Positions 38,649 to 46,258 of a stretch of 64,000 bases of DNA are shown in pieces (position 1 is the stretch's first letter; each line of letters begins with the position of its first letter). A program made the translations under genes and the position numbers. This DNA is from Caenispirillum salinarum AK4 (lineage in GTDB: Bacteria > Pseudomonadota > Alphaproteobacteria > Rhodospirillales > Rhodospirillaceae): positions 62,001-126,000 of the forward strand of contig NZ_ANHY01000007.1 of the NCBI RefSeq assembly GCF_000315795.1. Direction: 5' to 3'. Under the pieces are notes generated by a model. It was not told the DNA's origin. It ran no database searches and saw nothing but the letters and a program-made list of their open reading frames with translations.

Positions 38649-40341
38649 TCCGGGGGAACTGAGCGACGCCGGCGGGCTTGCGGGCGCGGCCCGTCAAGCG
38701 GCCGAGTACCTCGTCGCGGGCACCGACCACCTCCAGCAGCCCCTCGCGCAGGACGGCGATGCGGTCGCAGGCCGACAGCAGCGCGGCGCGATGGGCGACG
38801 ATGATGACGGTCCGGCCCTCTGCCCGGAGAATCTCAAGCGCGCCGATCAGCGACGATTCCCCCTCGGCGTCCAGCCCGGCGTTGGGCTCGTCCAATACGA
38901 TCAGGGCGGGCTCGCCGAACAGGGCGCGCGCGAGCCCGATGCGCTGGCGCTGACCGCCGGAAAGGGCCCGGCCGCTTTCACCCACCGGCGTGTCGTAGCC
39001 GGCGGGCAGGCGCTGGATCATGTCGTGCGCGCCGGCCTTCTTGGCGGCGGCGATCACGGCGTCGCGGTCCACCGCGCCCATGCGGGCGATGTTCTGCGCC
39101 ACCGTACCCTCGAACAGCGCGACCTCCTGCGGCAGGTATCCGATGTGACGGCCGAGGTCGTCGCGCGGCCAGGCGGCGACGTCGAAGCCATCCAGCCGCA
39201 CGGTGCCCGCCGCCGCCGGCCACAGGCCCAGCAGCACGCGCACCAGACTGGTCTTGCCCGCGCCCGAGCCGCCGACGACGCCCAGGATCTCCCCCGGCGC
39301 CACGCTGAAGGCGATGCGCCGCAGGGTCGGACGGTCGGCACCGGGCGCGGCGACCGTCAGGTTGGAAACCTCCAGCCGGCCCTCCGGCGCCGGCGGCACC
39401 AGGCGGTCGTCCTCGCCGGCGCCGACGCCGCCCAGCACGTCCTTCAGGCGGCCGAGCGCGGCACGGCCGCCGGCCAGCGTGCGCCAGTGCGCCACCACGC
39501 CCTCTACCGGAGCCAGGGCGCGGCCCATGAGAACGGAGGCGGCGATCATCATGCCCGCCGAGATCTGACCGTTGATGACCAGAACGGCGCCGGTTCCCAG
39601 CAGCACCACCTGCGTCGCGAACCGCGCCGATTTGGACGCCGCCAGGATCAAGCCGGACCGGCCCGAGGCCGCCGCCTGCCCTGCCAGCGCCCGCCGGCCA
39701 GAAGCCTGCCACCGCTCCCGCAGCGCCGCCCCCATGCCCAGCGCCTGCACGGCCTCGGCATTGCGGCGGGCCTCGCCGGCGATCTTCCAGGCCTCTGCCG
39801 ACGCCTCCGCCGCCTGGGTGGAGGCGGTGCGCGACAGCCGCGCGTTCAGCAGCGCCAGCGCCACGATCACCACCGCACCGCCGGTGGCGACCAGGCCGAT
39901 CCACGGGTGCATGAGGAATGCAAGCGCCAGAAAGACCGGCACCCACGGGGCGTCGAATACGGCGATCATCCCCGGCCCCGTCACGGCCTCGCGGAAGGAC
40001 GCCAGGTCGCGCAGGGGCTCGGCGCCCTGCCCGCCGCGCCAGGCGGCATCGAACAGGGGCCGGCGCAGGGCCAGTTCCAGCCGCGTGCCCAAGCGCACCA
40101 GAATACGTGAGCGCACCGCGTCCAGCGCAGCCAGCACCGCCAGCGCGCCTATGGCGATCAGCGTGATCGCGGCCAGGGTGGGCAGCGACCGGCTCGCCAG
40201 CACCCGGTCGTAGACCTGCAGCATGTAGAGGCTGGGCACCAGCAGGAGCACGTTGGCGAAGATGCTGAAGCCAGCCGCCGCGACGAATCCGCCGCGCAAC
40301 GAGGCCAGAGCGTTGCCGAGAAGGGTGTTTTTGGTCGTCAT
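38641..40341 (-). CDS. Type I secretion ABC exporter (PrtD family)
   Basis: This 566-residue exporter fuses an N-terminal membrane domain of about six segments (residues 20-300) with an ATPase domain. Walker A is GGSGAGKTSLV (about residue 355), the signature is LSGGQRQRIGLARAL (about 455-469), and Walker B is ALIVLDEPNAGLD (about 475-487). There is no C39 peptidase-like domain, as is usual for exporters of RTX proteins with uncleaved C-terminal signals. I chose the ATG at 40341, which yields MTTKNTLLG; the frame opens further upstream without a ribosome site. It directly follows the RTX gene on the same strand. Confidence 0.94.
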   Translation of the reverse strand: MTTKNTLLGNALASLRGGFVAAAGFSIFANVLLLVPSLYMLQVYDRVLASRSLPTLAAITLIAIGALAVLAALDAVRSRILVRLGTRLELALRRPLFDAAWRGGQGAEPLRDLASFREAVTGPGMIAVFDAPWVPVFLALAFLMHPWIGLVATGGAVVIVALALLNARLSRTASTQAAEASAEAWKIAGEARRNAEAVQALGMGAALRERWQASGRRALAGQAAASGRSGLILAASKSARFATQVVLLGTGAVLVINGQISAGMMIAASVLMGRALAPVEGVVAHWRTLAGGRAALGRLKDVLGGVGAGEDDRLVPPAPEGRLEVSNLTVAAPGADRPTLRRIAFSVAPGEILGVVGGSGAGKTSLVRVLLGLWPAAAGTVRLDGFDVAAWPRDDLGRHIGYLPQEVALFEGTVAQNIARMGAVDRDAVIAAAKKAGAHDMIQRLPAGYDTPVGESGRALSGGQRQRIGLARALFGEPALIVLDEPNAGLDAEGESSLIGALEILRAEGRTVIIVAHRAALLSACDRIAVLREGLLEVVGARDEVLGRLTGRARKPAGVAQFPRSA

Positions 40342-40436
40342 CACGTGGCGGTCACCCGATCGGATCGGTTGGAAGGACGGCCTCCCCGCCTGCCGGCGGT
40401 CCACAGCGGGGAGGCCTGTCAGCGGACGGCGGGCTG

Positions 40437-43400
40437 CTAGAGGAGGAAGTCCCCGCCGTCCAGCGGGGCGTTGCGGACCTCGATCGCCATGTCGACGACG
40501 CCGTCGCCGTCCACGTCGGCCTGCACAAGGTCGCCCTCGCGGCGCAACTCGCCGGCGATGCCGCTGAAGCCGCCGTCGCCGATCCAGGTAAAGGCCTGGT
40601 CGCCCTCGGTCAGCGCATCGGCGTCGACGGTCGACAGATCAATGCGGTCGCCGTCACTCTTGCGGAAATCGACGATCACGTCGGGCGCGTCGGCGCGGCT
40701 GTCGAGCAGGCTGCCGAAGTGGAAGACGTCCGCCCCGGCACCGCCCTCCATGGCATCACGGCCGAGACCTCCCGACAGCACGTTGTCGGCCGCATTGCCG
40801 ACAAGCACGTTGGCCTGCATGTTGCCGGTCAGCGACAGCGAGCCCGAGCCGACGGCGCGCAGCACCTCCACCCCCGCTTCCAAACTGCGGGAAACGGTCG
40901 TGTCGATGATATCGCGGCCCTGGCCGGCCCACTCGATCACCCGGTCGGCGCTGCTGTCGATGCGGTAGATGTCGTCGCCCAGGCCGCCGGCGAAGGTGTC
41001 CGCGCCGCCGCGCCCGTCGATGACGTCGTCGCCGCTTGTGCCGTTCAGCGTCTCGTCGGCCGAGGTGCCCTTCATGGTCGGGTCCGGCAGGCCGATGCCC
41101 GCCAGCCCCAGGTCCGCATGGCCGTCAACCGAGACCACCTTGGGCAGCGGCCGGGCGTCGTCGTAGACCTTGTACTTGACGCTCCAGCTTTCGCCCGGCC
41201 CCAGGTTGATTGGGCCGCTGTCGTCATGGATGGTGTAGCGGTCGTTGCCGTGGTCAGTCAGCACGGCGCTGTAGATGGTGTCGATCACCGCCGGCAGGTC
41301 GAAGGTGACCGAGGCGTCGTCCACCGGCACGTCGGACGTGTTGGTGATGGTCAGTTCGGTCACGTAACCGGTCGACCACGAACTGGTGATCTCGCTGGTG
41401 ACGTCGGTCAGCGTGTTGGGGTCCAAGCCCCCGGTCTCGTCCGCGACGGCCGGCGTGCCGGCGTCGGGCAGCGCGACGCCGGCCTCCACGGCGATGCCGT
41501 TCACCGTCAGGGCCTCGGGCTCGTGGCTGACGTCGTCATAGGCCTTGAAGCAAAAGCGCATGGTCGCGCCCGGCTCCAAAGGCTCGGCCAGTTCGCCGGC
41601 GATGGTGTAGGTGTCGCCCGACCGGGCCACCAGCCGCGCGCCGTAGAGCGTGTCGATGGCGACCGGCAGCCGGAAGCTCACCTGCGGGTCGGCCAGCGGC
41701 TCGTCGCCGTGATTGGTGATCTCCACCGCCATGACGTAGCCCGCAGACCAGCGGCTTTCCGTCAGGGTGGTGGCGGTCAGCTGCGGCTGGGTCGCGGGCG
41801 TGCTGCCGGGGAAGTAGACGTCTTCCTGCGGGACGATTTCGTCCGGCGTCGGCCGCGCGGTGGGCGCGCCCGGCGTTGCCTGGAGGGTCTTCAGGTCGAG
41901 CATGGTGCCGTCGGCGAAGACGGCTTTTTCGACGTCCACCAGGATGTCGTCACTGGCATAGCCGTCGATCAGCACCCGGCCCTGGTCGTCGTAGGACACC
42001 ACGTATTCCGAGAAGGCCCGCTCGTATCGCGCGGTGTCGACGCCGTCGCCGCCCAGCAGCAGGTCGTCGTTGCGCCCGCCCTCCAGGATATCGTCGCCGG
42101 CCCCGCCGCGCAGGGTGTCGTGGCCGTGGCGGCCGTTGAGGTAGACGCCCGTGTCGACGCCCTGGATGTCGTCGTCCCGGCGCGAACCGATGACATAGTC
42201 GAACAGCACCTGGTTCGCGGTCTTGTCGGTGGGCGCACCGAACGTCTCGCCCTCGTTCCACCAGACGGTGGTGGAGATGTCGTCGGCCGCGGCTTCGCGC
42301 AGGGACTTCTCCACATGCACCACGTTGCCGGTGTCGCGGCCGCCATGGAAATTGACGTCGCGGTCGGTGTAGTCGACGTGGATCCTGTTGTTCACCGACG
42401 AGGCCCAGCTGGCGAACACCACGCCGTGGCGCATGTCACCATCCTGCAGCTTGGTGAAGACGCCGTCATAGCTCTCGCGCAGTTCGTAGGCGTAGCCGTT
42501 GCCGTTGTCGCCCTTGTTGAAGGCGCCGCGGGCGGTCAGGCGGTCGGCCACCATGTCCATGCTGCGGGTGAACTCGAAGGCGACCGAGGGGCCGTCGTAG
42601 ACCCCGATGTCGCTCACCCGGGCGCCCACGGTCCCCTCCAGTTCGATGGCGCGGTAGCGGTCGAGGTGAGTGTGGACGTTCTCGAACAGGGTGTAGTCGG
42701 GCGTGCCTAACTGGAAGCGGACGTCAAACCCCTGCAGCGTCACGCCGGACAGCGTGTCCACGCGCTCCACCTTGCCCAGCGCCGCCTCCATGTCGAAGTG
42801 CACGCCGCGGTCCAGCGTCACGGTGCCGCCGTCGATGGCGACCACCTTGGCCATGCTGGTGCGCAACGGCACGTCGTTCATGCGCCAGTCCCAGTCCTCG
42901 ATCTGATTGAGGAACTCGGTGTCGTTATCCTGCCACAGCCGCACCGTGTCGCCGACCCACAGGCCGTGGTCCTCGGTCAGGGTGATGGAGTTCTGGCCCT
43001 TGGCGACATCGGCGTGCAGGCCGCCCGCATGGACGGTCTTGGTGCCGGCGACGTGAATACCCGGCCCGTCGTCCAGGGCCGCGTCGGTAAAGACGATGGT
43101 GGTCTTGCCGCTGCCCGCGCCTTCAAGCGTCACGTCGCTGCGGGTGATGGTCAACTGGGCGTCCAGGGTGAAGGTGCCTGCCTCAAGCCGGACCACGCCG
43201 CCCTCCGGGGCCTTGTCGAGCAGCGCCTGGATCTCGGCCGCCGAGGCCCCCGCGGCCACCACCGCGACACCGTCGACGAAAGCGTCCGGCGTCTCGTCGG
43301 GGCGCGGCGCCACCTCCGCCAGTTCGCCGTTGACGGTGAAGTTGGTCGGCTCGATGCCGTCGCGCGTCGTCAGTACCTTCATCTTGAACGTGATGGTCTC

Positions 43401-43622
43401 GCCAGCGCGCAGGTCGTTCTTTTCATCGTCGTCCATGACGACCCAGGCATCGCCGCTGTGATCGGTGACGACCCCGTTCCACACCGTGTCCACCTCGGCG
43501 GGCAGCGTGAAGCCGACCTTGTAGTCGTGGATGGTGGTGTCGCCCGTGTTGGCGACCGATACCTCGATGACGTAGCCGCCATTCCACTCGCTGGTGATGA
43601 TGTAATCGATCAGTGCGGTCAT
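40437..43622 (-). CDS. Secreted RTX beta-helix protein with three CBM2-like modules (uronan epimerase/lyase-like)
   Basis: This is a 1061-residue acidic protein. The order is CBM2-like module 1 (residues 1-105; EWNGGYV, NTGD, NFTVNGE), a right-handed beta-helix with pectate-lyase-like start GGVVRLEAGTFTLDAQL (about 128-480), RTX repeats (about 495-530; GGAGDDILEGG), CBM2-like module 2 (about 613-712), module 3 (about 739-838), and two further RTX blocks (about 853-885 and 935-970). The C-terminus is an Asp-rich type I secretion signal ending in GGDFLL. There is no N-terminal signal peptide, as expected for type I cargo. The layout resembles secreted Azotobacter AlgE epimerases, but the DPHE catalytic motif is not seen. 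DRDVNFHGGRD (420-430) is the most striking conserved-looking loop. Activity on a uronan is inferred, not shown. Confidence 0.8.
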   Translation of the reverse strand: MTALIDYIITSEWNGGYVIEVSVANTGDTTIHDYKVGFTLPAEVDTVWNGVVTDHSGDAWVVMDDDEKNDLRAGETITFKMKVLTTRDGIEPTNFTVNGELAEVAPRPDETPDAFVDGVAVVAAGASAAEIQALLDKAPEGGVVRLEAGTFTLDAQLTITRSDVTLEGAGSGKTTIVFTDAALDDGPGIHVAGTKTVHAGGLHADVAKGQNSITLTEDHGLWVGDTVRLWQDNDTEFLNQIEDWDWRMNDVPLRTSMAKVVAIDGGTVTLDRGVHFDMEAALGKVERVDTLSGVTLQGFDVRFQLGTPDYTLFENVHTHLDRYRAIELEGTVGARVSDIGVYDGPSVAFEFTRSMDMVADRLTARGAFNKGDNGNGYAYELRESYDGVFTKLQDGDMRHGVVFASWASSVNNRIHVDYTDRDVNFHGGRDTGNVVHVEKSLREAAADDISTTVWWNEGETFGAPTDKTANQVLFDYVIGSRRDDDIQGVDTGVYLNGRHGHDTLRGGAGDDILEGGRNDDLLLGGDGVDTARYERAFSEYVVSYDDQGRVLIDGYASDDILVDVEKAVFADGTMLDLKTLQATPGAPTARPTPDEIVPQEDVYFPGSTPATQPQLTATTLTESRWSAGYVMAVEITNHGDEPLADPQVSFRLPVAIDTLYGARLVARSGDTYTIAGELAEPLEPGATMRFCFKAYDDVSHEPEALTVNGIAVEAGVALPDAGTPAVADETGGLDPNTLTDVTSEITSSWSTGYVTELTITNTSDVPVDDASVTFDLPAVIDTIYSAVLTDHGNDRYTIHDDSGPINLGPGESWSVKYKVYDDARPLPKVVSVDGHADLGLAGIGLPDPTMKGTSADETLNGTSGDDVIDGRGGADTFAGGLGDDIYRIDSSADRVIEWAGQGRDIIDTTVSRSLEAGVEVLRAVGSGSLSLTGNMQANVLVGNAADNVLSGGLGRDAMEGGAGADVFHFGSLLDSRADAPDVIVDFRKSDGDRIDLSTVDADALTEGDQAFTWIGDGGFSGIAGELRREGDLVQADVDGDGVVDMAIEVRNAPLDGGDFLL

Positions 43623-44175
43623 GATGCGCCCTTCTTTCCCCTGCGTTCGGACAGCACCTTCGACCTACCACCTATATCTTAAGGAAGGATTTAATAGGAC
43701 CTACGTCATAGGCCTCAGGACCCGAAGGGTTGAGTTTTTTGCATACCTGGGATGTTTCGCAAAGTCCCGAATAAGTCCCTGGTCCGGCTGTCACAGTTCT
43801 GGTCCGGTCGATATACGGCCGGAAGCGCCGAGACCCGCCCCCCTTCCCCTTTCACCGAAATAACTTTGAGTAGCGGATACGTCATTCAGCCGCACGCCGC
43901 GGTGTTGTGCAGCGCACATATCCAGTCGATCCGCCCATTTATTGTCACAGGCGGAGACGAAACCCTCCATTCGATCCCCGCATTGGGCCCGGTAACGAAG
44001 CGGGCGCAATGGCGCATGCGGCAGAAAGCCGCCTCGAGCGCCGCTCGCGCATAACGTCAACCGCACGAGGAAACGCCGCCGCCGCCGTCGCCTCCGCCTT
44101 GTCCCGGATCAGCCGGACACGCAGGGGCGACCGCACCGGTACGGCCAACCTTGTGCGACGAGGGATCAGAACCGC
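43623..44175. promoter_or_regulatory. Divergent spacer between the RTX gene and the exopolysaccharide operon
   Basis: This is the largest gene-free stretch in the window (553 bases) and is AT-richer than its flanks near 43665-43760 and 43855-43960. No credible coding frame was found. A direct repeat CTGGTCCGG occurs at 43779-43787 and 43799-43807, spaced by two helical turns. The divergent promoters of the RTX-secretion operon and the alg8-like operon must lie here, but I could not assign -35/-10 hexamers with confidence. Confidence 0.55.
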
Positions 44176-46173
44176 ATGTCGGACCGACCGAGCCCAGACG
44201 CCCCGGTTACCCGGGCATCCTGGACGACGGAGTTGACGACCTTCCTGCTGATGACGGCCCTGGTGATCCTGCTGGTCACCAACCTGCCGCCGGAAGTGTT
44301 CTCGCCCGCGAGCCAGAGCTTCATCCTTGCCATCGGCGTGATCGGCGCATGGCGCTATTCGTGGTGGTTCGTCCAGGCCATCCGGTCGGTCTGGTTCAAC
44401 CGCCGCGTCTTTCCCCGGCTGCGCGCCCAGGCCGACGCCGTCGGCGCGGTGGAAAAGCCGGATGCCATCTATGTGCTGTGCACCTCGTTCCGCATCGAGC
44501 CCGAGGTGAGCTTCGCGGTCTATGACGCCCTTGTGCGCGAAGCCAGGGACTACGGCGTACCCACCGTCATCTTTGCCGCGATCTCGGACCGCAGCGACAT
44601 CGACGTGCTCGACCACGTCATGGAGGAGCACGGCTATCCCGCCAACATTGAAATGTCGTACATGTTCCAGAAGGGCGACGGCAAACGCTCGGCCATGGCG
44701 GAGGTCCTGCGCGCCATTTCGCGCCGTATGCCCAGCCACCGCAGCCTAGCGGTGCTGATGGACGGCGACGTGCGCATCGAGGAAGGCACCTTCGCGCGCA
44801 CCATGCCCTTCTTCCTCAACGACGACGGCCTGGGTGCGCTGACCACCAACAACAGCGCCATCGTCGACGGCGACGACCTGACCAAGGAATGGTACGACCT
44901 GCGCTATGCGCAGCGGCACCTGGTCATGTCTTCCATGTCGCTGTCGGAACGCCTGCTGGTTCTGACCGGCCGCTACAGCCTGTTCCGCGCCGAGCTGGCC
45001 GCCGATCCGGGCTTCATCGACCTGGTTGCCAACGACCACATCGAGCACTGGCGCTTCGGCAAGTTCAAGTTCCTGTCGGGCGACGACAAGTCCACCTGGT
45101 ACTGGCTGCTGAAAAACGGCTGGCGGATGCTCTATGTGCCCGACGTCTACGTCTCGGGCTTCGAGGAACTGCCCGAGCGCGACCGGTTCTTCAAGTCGAC
45201 GGTCGACCTTATGCGCCGCTGGTACGGCAACATGCTGCGCACCAGCGGGCGGGCCATCGCGCTGGGTCCGCGCCCCATGGGCCTGTTCACCTGGTGGAGC
45301 CTGATCGACCAGCGGCTGTCCATGTGGACCACCATGATCGGCCCCACCGTCGCCATCATGCTGACCCTGTTCGTGCGCCCGTCGTTCATCTTCGCCTATC
45401 TGCTGTGGATCCTGTTCACCCGCAGCGTGGCGACGTCGATCCTGGCCATGCAGCGCGGCCGGATGAGCCTGCTCTGGGTGCCGCTGCTCTACTACAACCA
45501 GATCATCGGCGCGGCCCTGAAGACCTACGTCAGCTTCCGCTTCAACCGCCAGAAATGGTCGCGCCAGGGCATTTCCGCCGGCGAGCCGAACGACCTGCGG
45601 AAGGCTCGCCGCCAGCGCCGCATGGGCCATGTGATGCATGGCGTCTATCTGGGCAGCCTGCTCATGGTCCTGGCGGTCGCCACCGGCGTGCTGCTGCCGC
45701 CCGACCGGGTGTCGCTGTCCACCATGGACGAGTCCTTCGCCAATCTTCGCGCGACGCCTGCCGAGGGCGCCGCCGACGAGCCGCGGGGCGACAGCTACTG
45801 GATCGCCCGCGCCATGGCCGACGCTCCCCAGGGCGGCGAGGTCCGGCTGCCGGCCGGCCGCCTGATCCTGGACCGCGACCTGCCCGAGCACCTGGGCGCG
45901 TTGGGGACCCTGCGGGCGGCGCGGCTGGAGGGTTCGGACGAGCGCGGCGGTACGACGCTGCTGGTCTCGGCCGGCCTCGCCCCGGCCGTCACCGGCTCCG
46001 ACGGAGCACGTCTCGCGCCGGGCGGGCGGCTCGACTGCACCAGTGAGGCCCCCTGCACCTTGCGGCTCGACCATCCGGTGCGGCTGACCGACCTGACCGT
46101 CGCACTGCGCCCCGAAACGGCGCGCACGGCGGCCGCCGACGCCAAGCCCGGAGGCGATGCGCCGCGGCTTTAG
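44176..46173 (+). CDS. Alg8-like polyuronate synthase (GT2) with C-terminal extension
   Basis: This 665-residue membrane glycosyltransferase has two N-terminal membrane segments (about residues 18-36 and 48-70), then a GT2 domain with DGDV (residues 196-199), the TNN region (223-226), the SGDDKSTW acidic motif (301-308) and the product-binding MRRWYGN (346-352). Membrane segments follow at about 386-425 and 488-507. This matches Alg8, which polymerises mannuronate, but Alg8 is about 490 residues long. The last roughly 155 residues form an added domain beyond a final membrane segment. That domain begins GGEVRLPAGRLILDRDL (553-569), like the beta-helix entry of the RTX protein. The polymer made is uncertain because the neighbouring dehydrogenase looks UDP-glucose-specific. 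Confidence 0.88.
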   Translation: MSDRPSPDAPVTRASWTTELTTFLLMTALVILLVTNLPPEVFSPASQSFILAIGVIGAWRYSWWFVQAIRSVWFNRRVFPRLRAQADAVGAVEKPDAIYVLCTSFRIEPEVSFAVYDALVREARDYGVPTVIFAAISDRSDIDVLDHVMEEHGYPANIEMSYMFQKGDGKRSAMAEVLRAISRRMPSHRSLAVLMDGDVRIEEGTFARTMPFFLNDDGLGALTTNNSAIVDGDDLTKEWYDLRYAQRHLVMSSMSLSERLLVLTGRYSLFRAELAADPGFIDLVANDHIEHWRFGKFKFLSGDDKSTWYWLLKNGWRMLYVPDVYVSGFEELPERDRFFKSTVDLMRRWYGNMLRTSGRAIALGPRPMGLFTWWSLIDQRLSMWTTMIGPTVAIMLTLFVRPSFIFAYLLWILFTRSVATSILAMQRGRMSLLWVPLLYYNQIIGAALKTYVSFRFNRQKWSRQGISAGEPNDLRKARRQRRMGHVMHGVYLGSLLMVLAVATGVLLPPDRVSLSTMDESFANLRATPAEGAADEPRGDSYWIARAMADAPQGGEVRLPAGRLILDRDLPEHLGALGTLRAARLEGSDERGGTTLLVSAGLAPAVTGSDGARLAPGGRLDCTSEAPCTLRLDHPVRLTDLTVALRPETARTAAADAKPGGDAPRL

Positions 46174-46258
46174 GCGCCGCACCGCGCCACGATCCGGTTT
46201 CCAATGATCGCCCCGCGCTTCGGGGCTTGCGACCAACCACGCGAGGAGACGCGAACAC

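Noticed and set aside
40437-43622. Firm naming of the RTX protein as a mannuronan C5-epimerase
   Set aside because: The DPHE motif needed by AlgE and AlgG enzymes was looked for and not seen, so only epimerase/lyase-like is claimed.
41950-43671. Possible adhesin or calcium-dependent hemolysin identity for the RTX gene
   Set aside because: The beta-helix entry motif, the CBM2-like modules and the adjacent polysaccharide operon fit a polysaccharide-active protein better than a toxin or adhesin.
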